Under the pieces are notes generated by a model that made no database searches, was not told where the DNA came from, and was given only the letters and a program-made list of their open reading frames with translations. The translations under genes and the position numbers were made by a program. 15,678 nucleotides of DNA from Thermococcus sp. Its GTDB lineage: Archaea; Methanobacteriota_B; Thermococci; Thermococcales; Thermococcaceae. Each line of letters starts with the position of its first letter. Positions within the stretch are counted from its first letter, which is position 1. Of this stretch, positions 1-5,873 are shown piece by piece. The stretch is from positions 1 to 15,678 of the forward strand of contig JAMOTW010000213.1 in NCBI GenBank assembly GCA_027062125.1, given 5' to 3'.

Positions 1-615
1 AGGGCCATAGCGGACATAGCCCAGGACTACAACATCTACATCCTAAGCGACGAACCCTACGAGCACTTCCTCTACGAGGGGGCGAAGCACTACCCGATGA
101 TAAAGTACGCCCCCGACAACACGATTCTGGCGAACTCCTTCTCCAAGACCTTTGCCATGACCGGATGGCGCCTGGGCTTCACCATAGCCCCGAGCCAGGT
201 CATCAGGGACATGATAAAGCTCCACGCATACGTCATCGGAAACGTCACTTCATTCATCCAGATAGCCGGAATCACCGCCCTCAGGGACAAGCGCAGCTGG
301 GAGGCCCTCGAGACCATGAGAAAGGTCTATGCCGAGAGGAGGAGGCTCGTCCTGCACCATCTCAACAGGATGCCGCACATAACGCCCTTTAAGCCGAAGG
401 GTGCCTTCTACGTCTGGGCCAAGATCGACCCCGAACCCGACATGAGCAGCGAGGACTTCGCCGACTGGCTCCTCGAGAACGCCGGCGTGGTCGTCATTCC
501 GGGAACTGCCTTCGGAAAGGCCGGCGAGGGCTGGATAAGGATAAGCTATGCGACCAAGAAGGAACAGCTCCTCGAAGCGATGCAGAGGATGAACGAGGCC
601 CTTTCAAAGCTCTGA
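1..615 (+). CDS. Class I/II aminotransferase, C-terminal part (5' end outside window)
   Basis: This is the last 204 residues of a PLP-dependent fold-type I aminotransferase of the aspartate-aminotransferase group, which moves an amino group between an amino acid and a 2-oxo acid in the cytoplasm. The frame is open from base 1, so the N-terminal part, probably about 185 residues, lies outside. Visible landmarks are SDEPY (residues 16-20 of the fragment; the Asp and Tyr contact PLP), the Schiff-base lysine in NSFSKTFAMTGWRLGF (Lys49), and the substrate-carboxylate arginine in GWIRISYA near the end. The fragment alone does not reveal substrate specificity; aspartate, alanine or aromatic amino acids are all possible. 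A Shine-Dalgarno sequence just past the stop leads straight into the next gene, so it is probably co-transcribed with the transporter genes downstream. Family assignment is firm; the exact substrate is not. Confidence 0.93.
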   Translation, partial: RAIADIAQDYNIYILSDEPYEHFLYEGAKHYPMIKYAPDNTILANSFSKTFAMTGWRLGFTIAPSQVIRDMIKLHAYVIGNVTSFIQIAGITALRDKRSWEALETMRKVYAERRRLVLHHLNRMPHITPFKPKGAFYVWAKIDPEPDMSSEDFADWLLENAGVVVIPGTAFGKAGEGWIRISYATKKEQLLEAMQRMNEALSKL

Positions 616-625
616 GGGAGGATCG

Positions 626-889
626 ATGGACGGAATCCTCGCCATTTTCTTTGCCATATTCCTTGCCGAGCTCGGGGACAAGACCCAGCTCGCGACCATA
701 GCCTTTGCCTCGAAGTACGGCTGGAAGACGGCCTTCGTAGGGGCTATTCTCGGCCTCGCGGCCGTCAACCTGCTGGGGGCCGTTCTGGGGGACAAGCTTG
801 GGGACGTCCTCCCGATCGAGCTGGTTCACAAGGGGGCAGGGGTCCTCTTCATACTCTTCGGAGTCCTGATGCTGTTTGGAAAGATTTAG
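626..889 (+). CDS. Half-size Gdt1/UPF0016 family cation transporter
   Basis: This 87-aa, very hydrophobic protein has about three membrane helices (roughly 3-25, 36-56 and 68-86). It carries one copy of the UPF0016 signature E-x-G-D-K-T as ELGDKTQ (residues 15-21). In the family (TMEM165, yeast Gdt1, bacterial MneA) the acidic motif lines the transport path for Mn2+ or Ca2+. Most described members have two such halves fused in about 190 residues or more; this gene has one half, so a homodimer or larger assembly is implied. It starts 10 bases after the aminotransferase stop, with GGAGG at 617-621 as ribosome binding site, and is followed 18 bases later by the MFS gene. Family is clear; the transported ion is inferred from relatives. 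Confidence 0.88.
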   Translation: MDGILAIFFAIFLAELGDKTQLATIAFASKYGWKTAFVGAILGLAAVNLLGAVLGDKLGDVLPIELVHKGAGVLFILFGVLMLFGKI

Positions 890-907
890 GGATCAGGGGG
901 GAGTCAA

Positions 908-2113
908 ATGGACAAAAGGTGGAGGTCAGTCCTGCTTGACACTGTCGTTATGACGGCCGGTTTCGGAACGCTCACGATGATGAGCGTCGCCAAGCCGGAT
1001 ATAATAGCGCACTTTGGGATCACAGACAGCGCCTACGAGTGGCAACACATAGCCTACGTCTTCGGTCTCTTCATAGCGTTCCTACTGGGGCACACCAGGA
1101 TATACGAAGGGAGCTTCAAGAAGAGCGTGGCCATAGCACTCAGCTGGGCCGCCATAGCACAGGCCCTCATACCGCTCGCACCCAACTGGTACGTGGTGGT
1201 TTTCCTCAGGTTCATCCAGGGTTTCGTTGTCACGCTCGTGCCGCTCTTCAGCACCCAGATAGCGCACTTCTTCGTGGCCGAGAGGCCCTTCGCCAAGGGC
1301 ATAATCCTCTCGGGCATCTTCTGGGGAGGCGTCTTCGGGAGCATGAGCGCGAAGTACGCGGTGTCCAACCTCGGCTGGATGGGAGGCTTCTGGATTACGG
1401 TCGTCATAATGTACGCCGCCCTCCTCATCTGGTGGCTCTTCACAGAGGACTTCGAGATAATCCACAAAACCGAGGGGGCCGAGAAGGTAAGCGTCTGGAA
1501 GATGCCCTTCACCTGGGTGCTTGGCTTCACGTTCTTCCCGGCCCTGTGGGTCATCTTCACGATAGTCGGCTTCTCCAGCTCCCTCGGCTACGCGATAGGC
1601 TGGACCAAGGACCAGGTCGCCAACCTGAGCACGGCGTTGAACCTCTCCAAGGCCATCTGGAGCATTGGGATGGGTTACGTCGGCTACATGCTTTCCAGGA
1701 AGAACCCGAACGCGAAGGGACTTTTCAAGGCCATCGTTCAGGTCATGGTCTTCTCCTACGCGGTGGCCTTCCTCGGCCTCGTCATCTACGGCAAAGCCAT
1801 TATGGCGGGGAGTTACACCCTAACCCTCGCCTCGGTGGTTCTCATCGGCGCCCTTCAGGGAACCGGGCCGGCGTTCTGGACGAGTGCCCCGGCCACCTAT
1901 CCAAAGAACATCTTCCCCAAGGCCAGCTTCGCCCTCGGGTTGATCTCCAACTCCGCCAACGCGGTGGCACCGACCGTGACGGAGATACTGGCCAGCCAGA
2001 GCACGGTACTGGCCCTCGGAGAGCTGGCCTTCATGCCGCTCCTCGGAATCCTGACCCTCCTCACGGTCTCGAGGATGAAGCTCCCCGTGGAGGAGCTCGG
2101 AGATGCAGCCTAA
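908..2113 (+). CDS. MFS transporter
   Basis: A 401-aa integral membrane protein with about 12 hydrophobic segments in two six-helix halves. A central hydrophilic loop sits around residues 180-197 (EDFEIIHKTEGAEKVS). This is the size and pattern of the major facilitator superfamily, whose members move small solutes across the cytoplasmic membrane by uniport, symport or antiport. Helix 4 carries FLRFIQGF, the usual place of the R-x-x-x-G motif. I see no signature that names the substrate. The ATG at 908 is preceded by a strong purine run (GGGGGGAG, 896-903). The gene lies 18 bases after the Gdt1-like gene and overlaps the following membrane-protein gene by 11 bases, so translation is probably coupled. 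Confidence 0.87.
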   Translation: MDKRWRSVLLDTVVMTAGFGTLTMMSVAKPDIIAHFGITDSAYEWQHIAYVFGLFIAFLLGHTRIYEGSFKKSVAIALSWAAIAQALIPLAPNWYVVVFLRFIQGFVVTLVPLFSTQIAHFFVAERPFAKGIILSGIFWGGVFGSMSAKYAVSNLGWMGGFWITVVIMYAALLIWWLFTEDFEIIHKTEGAEKVSVWKMPFTWVLGFTFFPALWVIFTIVGFSSSLGYAIGWTKDQVANLSTALNLSKAIWSIGMGYVGYMLSRKNPNAKGLFKAIVQVMVFSYAVAFLGLVIYGKAIMAGSYTLTLASVVLIGALQGTGPAFWTSAPATYPKNIFPKASFALGLISNSANAVAPTVTEILASQSTVLALGELAFMPLLGILTLLTVSRMKLPVEELGDAA

Positions 2114-2429
2114 AGCCCTCATCGTTTCCTTTTTCTCCCTTCTGGCACTCTTTTTCTACGGCATTGGACTATTGGGGGGAGGCCTTTCGGACATTGCCGG
2201 CTACGGCATCATAGGCACGGTACACCTGCTCTTCGCGGTTGGTATCTACAGAGGACACGAAACGATAATCGACGTCTCACCGTATCTGGCCCTCCTCGAC
2301 ATGCTCTTCGGACTCCTCTGGGTGATGGTGGGACTGTCCCTTCCGGCGGTAACGCTAACCCTCCTCTCGGCGCTGATACTCTTCGTCCTGATGGATGAAG
2401 ACGTAAGAACCGAGCTCAAAATGCCGTAG
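2103..2429 (+). CDS. Small four-helix membrane protein, unknown function
   Basis: A 108-aa protein made almost entirely of four hydrophobic segments (about 5-27, 33-50, 58-76 and 78-97), ending in a short charged tail (DEDVRTELKMP). I do not recognise the family. Its ATG at 2103 lies inside the last codons of the MFS gene (11-base overlap) and GGAGCTCGGAG just upstream can serve as ribosome binding site, so it is the last gene of the operon. The close coupling suggests a partner role for the MFS protein, but nothing in the sequence proves it. Codon use and GC content match its neighbours, and composition drops sharply right after its stop. Confidence 0.75.
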   Translation: MQPKALIVSFFSLLALFFYGIGLLGGGLSDIAGYGIIGTVHLLFAVGIYRGHETIIDVSPYLALLDMLFGLLWVMVGLSLPAVTLTLLSALILFVLMDEDVRTELKMP

Positions 2430-2458
2430 GCAAGCTTTGCCCTGCAAAGTTTCCTAAC

Positions 2459-2475
2459 GTGGGGCGAAGCCCCAC
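2459..2475. repeat. Perfect hairpin, 7-bp stem, GAA loop
   Basis: GTGGGGC-GAA-GCCCCAC, 30 bases after the stop of the membrane-protein gene. A second small hairpin (GGCAA-GCT-TTGCC, 2429-2441) lies just before it. There is no T-run after either, so a classical terminator is not supported on the + strand. Confidence 0.75.
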
Positions 2476-2496
2476 TCCGGGGGTTTGAGAGTACAG

Positions 2497-2538
2497 GAAG
2501 CTTTTGGAAAAAGCTTCACCAAAAGTTTGTAGCTTCTC
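2497..2538. repeat. Left hairpin plus inverted-repeat arm
   Basis: A perfect 9-bp hairpin GAAGCTTTT-GGA-AAAAGCTTC (2497-2517) runs into TCACCAAAAGTTTGTAGCT (2516-2534). The latter is an imperfect inverted copy of the sequence at 2756-2773 (two mismatches and one extra A). Confidence 0.65.
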
Positions 2539-2743
2539 ACAGAGAACGCTCATTCAATGCCGATTTCACTCTCCAAGTGCCTATTTCAAGCGAGAACAAT
2601 TTGAAGAAGCCATTGAACGGGGTTTGCTCTCCATTGACGCCCTTCGGGCGTCCATCTTAGAGTTAAACCCAAAATCAAGGAGTAACTTTGAAGGTTCTCA
2701 TTTCCAAAACGGCCATTTGACAAGAAAATCACATAAAACTTAG
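2504..2743 (+). CDS. Doubtful 79-aa ORF inside the hairpin island
   Basis: An open frame from a TTG at 2504 to a TAG at 2743. The middle of the translation (YFKREQFEEAIERGLLSIDA) looks like an amphipathic helix, but the start lies inside the stem of the left hairpin and no ribosome binding site precedes it. Codon use is unlike the neighbours and the perfect GACGCCC-TTC-GGGCGTC hairpin sits in its centre. It may be a remnant of a once longer gene or chance reading of a structured repeat. I recognise no domain. I list it so that it is not lost, but consider coding unlikely. Confidence 0.2.
   Translation: MEKASPKVCSFSQRTLIQCRFHSPSAYFKREQFEEAIERGLLSIDALRASILELNPKSRSNFEGSHFQNGHLTRKSHKT
2636..2652. 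repeat. Perfect hairpin, 7-bp stem, TTC loop
   Basis: GACGCCC-TTC-GGGCGTC, centred in the island between the two mirrored arms. It is related in sequence to the hairpin at 2924-2940 (GGCGTCC-CCC-GGACGCC): the two share GACGCC and GGCGTC cores. Confidence 0.75.
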
Positions 2744-2749
2744 ATTTTC

Positions 2750-2808
2750 AGAAGGAGCTACGAACTTTGATGAAACTTTCGCACAGCCTTTAAGAAAGGC
2801 TGGCGAAA
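2750..2808. repeat. Right hairpin plus inverted-repeat arm
   Basis: AGCTACGAACTTTGATGA (2756-2773) mirrors the left arm. It is followed by an extended hairpin: TTTCGC (2777-2782), a bulged A, CAGCCTTT-AAG-AAAGGCTG (2784-2802), then GCGAAA (2803-2808), giving a 14-bp stem with one bulge. Confidence 0.65.
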
Positions 2809-2923
2809 AGAGCGCCATTCTCTCCAAAAAGAAGCAAAAAGCAGTCGTGCACTCTTAAATTAGGCAATTTTAGAGCGAGTTTAAACTTAAGTAAACCCTT
2901 TGAGGTAGTTTCAATTAATTTTT

Positions 2924-2940
2924 GGCGTCCCCCGGACGCC
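2924..2940. repeat. Perfect hairpin, 7-bp stem, CCC loop
   Basis: GGCGTCC-CCC-GGACGCC. A short T-rich stretch (ATTAATTTTT, 2914-2923) precedes it on the + strand, equivalent to an A-rich tract after it on the - strand, so it does not look like a terminator in either direction. Confidence 0.7.
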
Positions 2941-3056
2941 GTTAGAAAGCAAAACACTCACCAAAGAGCAAGTTGAAAAGAAACTTCCTCTCACTCGCCA
3001 AATTTTAGAAAAGGCACCCCTTCTTCCGCCAGCGCTTGCGCAAGCAAGGGCTGTTG

Positions 3057-3144
3057 TGGTGCGGGGGACGGGATTTGAACCCGCGAACCCCTACGGGACG
3101 GGACCCTAAATCCCGCGCCTTTGGCCAGGCTCGGCTACCCCCGC
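3057..3144 (-). tRNA. tRNA-Leu (anticodon UAG), CCA encoded
   Basis: The - strand folds as a class II tRNA with a long variable arm. The acceptor stem GCGGGGG/CCCCCGC is followed by discriminator A and a genome-encoded CCA (3057-3060 on the + strand read TGGT). The anticodon stem is CGGGA/TCCCG around loop TTTAGGG, giving anticodon TAG (3106-3108), which decodes CUA and, by wobble, other CUN leucine codons. The T-arm GCGGG-TTCAAAT-CCCGT and the D-arm GCCGAGCCTGGCC fit leucine tRNA. I see no intron. It has its own TATA box about 25 nt upstream (3169-3176). Confidence 0.96.
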
Positions 3145-3164
3145 GCGGGTTGAACTTCTCCCCG

Positions 3165-3181
3165 GCGCTTTAAAAACTTTG
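3165..3181 (-). promoter_or_regulatory. TATA promoter of tRNA-Leu
   Basis: Read on the - strand the sequence is CAAAGTTTTTAAAGC, a BRE-like CAAAG followed by the TATA box TTTTTAAA (3169-3176). It is centred about 28 nt from the first base of the tRNA (3144), the expected spacing for archaeal initiation just ahead of the mature 5' end. Confidence 0.75.
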
Positions 3182-3185
3182 AGGG

Positions 3186-3199
3186 GAAAGGCTTATAAG
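3186..3199 (+). promoter_or_regulatory. BRE/TATA promoter of the DUF2178-XRE-ABC operon
   Basis: GAAAGG (BRE) followed by CTTATAAG (TATA) is a near-ideal Thermococcales promoter. Start of transcription is expected near 3220, which falls inside the tandem operator and leaves an unusually long leader of about 70 nt before the ATG at 3294. It lies back to back with the tRNA-Leu promoter. Confidence 0.8.
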
Positions 3200-3202
3200 G
3201 AT

Positions 3203-3234
3203 GTAAAGGAAGTTTTACGTAAAGGAAACTTTAC
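3203..3234 (+). promoter_or_regulatory. Tandem palindromic operator, probably for the XRE repressor
   Basis: Two adjacent 16-bp copies, GTAAAGGAAGTTTTAC (3203-3218) and GTAAAGGAAACTTTAC (3219-3234), lie with no spacer. Each is an inverted repeat: GTAAA/TTTAC in the first, GTAAAG/CTTTAC in the second. They fill the space between TATA and the expected start site, so a protein bound here would block RNA polymerase. The 65-aa XRE protein in this operon is the obvious candidate, making the operon autoregulated. The repeats are seen; the binding protein is inferred. Confidence 0.7.
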
Positions 3235-3249
3235 ATCGGGTTGAAATCT

Positions 3250-3288
3250 CGCAGACGCGATAGCCTGCGCACCGCGGGAAAACGGTGG
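3250..3288 (+). promoter_or_regulatory. Leader with two adjacent hairpins covering the ribosome binding site
   Basis: CGCAG (3250-3254) pairs with CTGCG (3265-3269), and directly after it CACCG (3270-3274) pairs with CGGTG (3283-3287). The second stem includes most of the Shine-Dalgarno GGTGG (3284-3288) of the ATG at 3294. The stems would stack end to end. They are short, so stability at high temperature is uncertain. Confidence 0.4.
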
Positions 3289-3293
3289 TCTGA

Positions 3294-3593
3294 ATGGAGA
3301 GCCTTGTCGTCGCGTCCCTGCTAGCCCTCATAGGTGGCGGCCTCCTCGGTTACTTCATGACCAGGACGGTAGTAAAGAACATCGGCCTGCCACCGGACGA
3401 GAGGGGAATGGAAATAGCCAAACTCTCCGCAATGAGGACGCTAGAGCTTGTCCTTTTCGTCACCGTGGCCTCGCTCTACTACTCGTGGTTCGTCATGAGG
3501 AATGAAGCCTGCGCCAACCTCGCCAGTTTAATATTCGCCACCATATTCTTCGGCAACCTGGCATTCAGGGCCCACTACTCAAGAAAAATGTGA
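3294..3593 (+). CDS. DUF2178-like membrane protein
   Basis: A 99-aa protein with three predicted membrane helices (about 3-23, 50-68 and 73-91). A conserved-looking DERGMEIAKLSAMRTLE segment (35-51) joins helices 1 and 2. The DER...I...A...T pattern and the helix layout resemble DUF2178, small archaeal and bacterial membrane proteins often encoded beside YozG-type regulators; that is recognition by eye. The ATG is preceded by GGTGG. The XRE regulator follows after 9 bases and then the ABC genes, so the protein is part of a regulated membrane-export unit. Its exact role is unknown. It could sense the signal that releases the repressor or assist the permease, but neither is shown. Confidence 0.75.
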   Translation: MESLVVASLLALIGGGLLGYFMTRTVVKNIGLPPDERGMEIAKLSAMRTLELVLFVTVASLYYSWFVMRNEACANLASLIFATIFFGNLAFRAHYSRKM

Positions 3594-3602
3594 GGGATAG
3601 CG

Positions 3603-3800
3603 ATGAAGAACCGCCTCCGTGAGCTGAGGGAGGAGAAAGGCCTCACCCAGGAGGAGCTTGCCAAAGCCCTCGGAGTGACGAGGCAGACGATAATAGCCAT
3701 CGAGAAGGGTCGCTACGACCCATCGCTGAGGCTGGCATTCAAGATAGCGCGCTTTTTCAACAGGTCGATTGAAGAAATCTTTATCTACGGGGAGGATTAA
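3603..3800 (+). CDS. XRE/YozG-family transcriptional regulator
   Basis: A 65-aa single-domain DNA-binding protein. The five-helix XRE fold is plain: KNRLRELREEKGLTQEELAKAL, then the recognition helix in GVTRQTIIAIEKGRYDPSL (about 24-42), then IARFFNRSIEEIF at the end. It has the length and C-terminal signature of the YozG group and no separate ligand domain, so it should bind DNA as a dimer. It sits between the DUF2178-like gene (9-base gap) and the ABC ATPase gene (19-base gap). Two tandem palindromes overlap the operon start (3203-3234), which suggests autorepression. The inducing signal is not visible. Family is very sure; target is inferred. Confidence 0.92.
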   Translation: MKNRLRELREEKGLTQEELAKALGVTRQTIIAIEKGRYDPSLRLAFKIARFFNRSIEEIFIYGED

Positions 3801-3819
3801 TCATTAGGGAGGGCGGGAG

Positions 3820-4578
3820 ATGCCCATGGTTGAAGTTCTGGACCTGGAGAAGGACTACGGTAAGGTCAAGGCCCTCAAGGGGGTAAGCTTCTCCATCAAC
3901 GAGGGCGAAATCTTCGGACTCATCGGGCCGAACGGGGCCGGGAAGAGCACGACATTGAAGATCCTCGCAACCCTCCTCAAACCAACCGGTGGAAGCGCAA
4001 GGATAGCCGGTTACGACGTCGTCAAAGAGGCCTCGAAGGTCCGCGAGCTGATAAGCTACCTCCCCGAGGAGGCCGGGGCCTATAAGAACCTCACCGGAAA
4101 GGAGTACCTCGAGTTCATGGCGAAGCTCTACGCCAAGGACGAGGCGAAGGCCAGGGAGATGCTCGAGCTCGGGATGGAGCTGAGCGGTCTCGGCGAGAGG
4201 CTGAACGACAAGGTGGCAACCTACTCAAAGGGGATGGCGAGGAAGCTCCTCATAGCGAGGGCCCTGATGGTTCGCCCGAAGCTCGCCATACTGGACGAGC
4301 CGGCGAGCGGGTTGGACATAGTAAACGCCTACGCGATAAGGCAGATGATAAGGCGCTTCGCCAGGAGCGAAGGCGTTACCTTCCTCCTCTCGAGCCACAA
4401 TATGCTCGAGGTAGAGTACCTCTGTCACCGCGTCGCGCTCATAAACAAGGGGCAGATAGTCGAAGTCGGAACTCCAAAGGAGCTGAAGGACAAGTACAGC
4501 GCCGAGAACCTCGAGGAGGTCTTCATGACGGCAGTGGGGGCAAACATCAGCGAGCCCATAGGGGGTGAGGGAGGATGA
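3820..4578 (+). CDS. ABC transporter ATP-binding protein
   Basis: A 252-aa cytoplasmic ATPase that would power the permease encoded next to it. It has Walker A GPNGAGKST (36-44), signature YSKGM (135-139, with the usual LSGGQ replaced by a shorter-consensus form seen in ABC-2 exporters), Walker B LAILDEP (155-161) and the switch histidine SSH (193). The Q-loop position reads YLPEEAG (80-86), Glu instead of Gln, which occurs in this exporter group. Together with an ABC-2 permease it resembles NatA-type exporters of ions, lipids or drugs. Two ATGs are possible, 3820 and 3826; purine runs fit both, so the first six bases are uncertain. The stop overlaps the permease start by 4 bases (ATGA), indicating coupled translation. 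Confidence 0.94.
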   Translation: MPMVEVLDLEKDYGKVKALKGVSFSINEGEIFGLIGPNGAGKSTTLKILATLLKPTGGSARIAGYDVVKEASKVRELISYLPEEAGAYKNLTGKEYLEFMAKLYAKDEAKAREMLELGMELSGLGERLNDKVATYSKGMARKLLIARALMVRPKLAILDEPASGLDIVNAYAIRQMIRRFARSEGVTFLLSSHNMLEVEYLCHRVALINKGQIVEVGTPKELKDKYSAENLEEVFMTAVGANISEPIGGEGG

Positions 4579-5855
4579 GCGACTTCTGGGTAATGGCAAT
4601 GAAGGAGCTCAAAAACCTCTTCAGGGACAAGAAGCTCGTCTTCGGCCTCGTCATAGTCCCGCTCATCCTCCTGCCTGTCATGGGCAAAGCCGTCAGCGTC
4701 GGAATGGAACAGGCGCAGGAAACAACGAACGTGGCGATAGTCAACTTCGACGATGGCGAATACGGCCGGATACTGATAAAGGCCCTCGAGGTCACCCCGA
4801 ACGTAACGGTAACCGTGGTGAACGCCAGTTCGGTGGAAGAGGCCATTCAACGGGCAATCGAGGAGAAGCAGAACGTCCTCGTGGTGATTCCGCCGGACTT
4901 CACCGCAAAGCTGAAGGCCAACGAGACCGCCACCGTCGAGATATACGGCATCTTCATGAGCATCGGGGCGGGAGTAAAGGAGAGCGTGAGCGAGGGCAGG
5001 ATAAACGCCGTCCTCCAGGTTCTGAGCGACGAGATAGCCAGGATAAAGGTGAAGAACCTCGGGGCCAGTAACCCGGACGCAATACTCCAGCCGATAACCA
5101 CCGTCAGCAGGTCCGTCATAAACAACAACGTCGTCGGCGTTCCCCCAACGGTGGTCTCCGGCGTAATAGCGGCGCAGGCGTTCACAATACCGCTCATAGT
5201 CTTCATGATGGTCATGATAACCTCACAGATGGCGGCCGGAGCAATAGCGAGCGAGAAGGAGAACAAGACCCTCGAGACCCTCCTCACCCTCCCCGTTCCG
5301 AGGACGCACATAGTGGGGGCGAAGATATTCGGGACAGCCATGATGGGCCTCGTCGCGGCGATAGCCTACATGGTCGGGATGAAGTACTACATGGGCTCCT
5401 TTGGGCTGGGCTCGGCCGGTGTGAGTTTGGAAGACCTCGGCCTCGTCGTCACCCCCACTGGGGCCATGCTCTTCGCTCTGGTCGTGTTCACGACCATAAT
5501 AATCGCCCTCAGCCTGGCGATGATAGTGGCCACCTTCGCCGAGGACGTGCAGAGCGCGACGACCCTCGTCAGCGCGGTTATCCTGCCACTGGCCTTCCCG
5601 GCTTTCCTGCTGATGTACACCGACATCAACGACCTTCCATCGTTCGTCAAGTACGTCCTGCTCGCGATACCCTTCACCCATCCCGTGATTGACTACCGCT
5701 ACGTCCTGCTGAGCGACTACAGACCGCTGGTTATCAGCCTCATATACCTCGCCATCATGGCGCTCGCCATACTCTACGCGACCGCGAGGCTCTTCTCCAG
5801 CGAGCGCATAATGACAGCGCAGGTGAGCTGGGGAAGGAAGAAAAAGAGGGAGTAA
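4575..5855 (+). CDS. ABC-2 type permease (NatB-like)
   Basis: A 426-aa membrane subunit with the NatB/YhaP-type layout. One N-terminal helix (about 21-42) is followed by a large extracytoplasmic domain (about 45-198) and then five more helices from about 200 to 405. After helix 2 it has the typical cytoplasmic coupling stretch ASEKENKTLETLLTLPVPR, which contacts the ATPase. It ends in a basic cytoplasmic tail (GRKKKRE). With the ATPase it forms an exporter; Na+, lipid or toxic-compound export are all known for this family and the sequence does not decide. It is the last gene of the operon. After the stop a short T-run (ATTTTTA, about 5864-5870) may help termination. Confidence 0.92.
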   Translation: MSDFWVMAMKELKNLFRDKKLVFGLVIVPLILLPVMGKAVSVGMEQAQETTNVAIVNFDDGEYGRILIKALEVTPNVTVTVVNASSVEEAIQRAIEEKQNVLVVIPPDFTAKLKANETATVEIYGIFMSIGAGVKESVSEGRINAVLQVLSDEIARIKVKNLGASNPDAILQPITTVSRSVINNNVVGVPPTVVSGVIAAQAFTIPLIVFMMVMITSQMAAGAIASEKENKTLETLLTLPVPRTHIVGAKIFGTAMMGLVAAIAYMVGMKYYMGSFGLGSAGVSLEDLGLVVTPTGAMLFALVVFTTIIIALSLAMIVATFAEDVQSATTLVSAVILPLAFPAFLLMYTDINDLPSFVKYVLLAIPFTHPVIDYRYVLLSDYRPLVISLIYLAIMALAILYATARLFSSERIMTAQVSWGRKKKRE

Positions 5856-5873
5856 TCCCTCCATTTTTACCCT

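Larger units (their letters stand above)
2430..3056. other. AT-richer hairpin island without a convincing gene
   Basis: About 630 bases with no gene I can defend. GC falls to roughly 33-43% in the 60-base stretches I counted, well below the flanking genes. The stretch holds a series of compact perfect hairpins or palindromes at 2429-2441, 2459-2475, 2497-2517, 2636-2652, 2784-2802, 2924-2940 and 3034-3045, most with 3-nt loops. One open frame (TTG 2504 to 2743) runs through several of them. Translations on both strands look like broken fragments interrupted by stops. The island lies between the end of the membrane-protein operon and the 3' end of the tRNA-Leu gene. It may be a decayed insertion, a genus-specific intergenic repeat, or a region transcribed into structured RNA. 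Confidence 0.6.

Noticed and set aside
1039..2214. A 391-codon + strand frame inside the MFS gene
   Set aside because: The translation is rich in His, Arg, Gly and Pro with no membrane segments or domains; the overlapping MFS frame has regular helices and a proper ribosome binding site.
2924..2940. Possible attachment site: GTCCCCCG is shared with the tRNA-Leu 3' end
   Set aside because: Only 8 bases match and they are part of a hairpin; a real att site would repeat a longer stretch of the tRNA 3' end, and I found none in the island.
2430..3056. CRISPR array in the hairpin-rich island
   Set aside because: The hairpins differ in sequence and spacing; there is no regularly spaced identical repeat and no cas gene in the window.
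3106..3108. Intron in the tRNA-Leu anticodon loop
   Set aside because: The loop has exactly seven bases and both stem halves are directly adjacent, so there is no room for an intron.
3603..3800. Antitoxin of a toxin-antitoxin pair
   Set aside because: The XRE protein has no small toxin-like partner next to it; its neighbours are a membrane protein and ABC exporter subunits.
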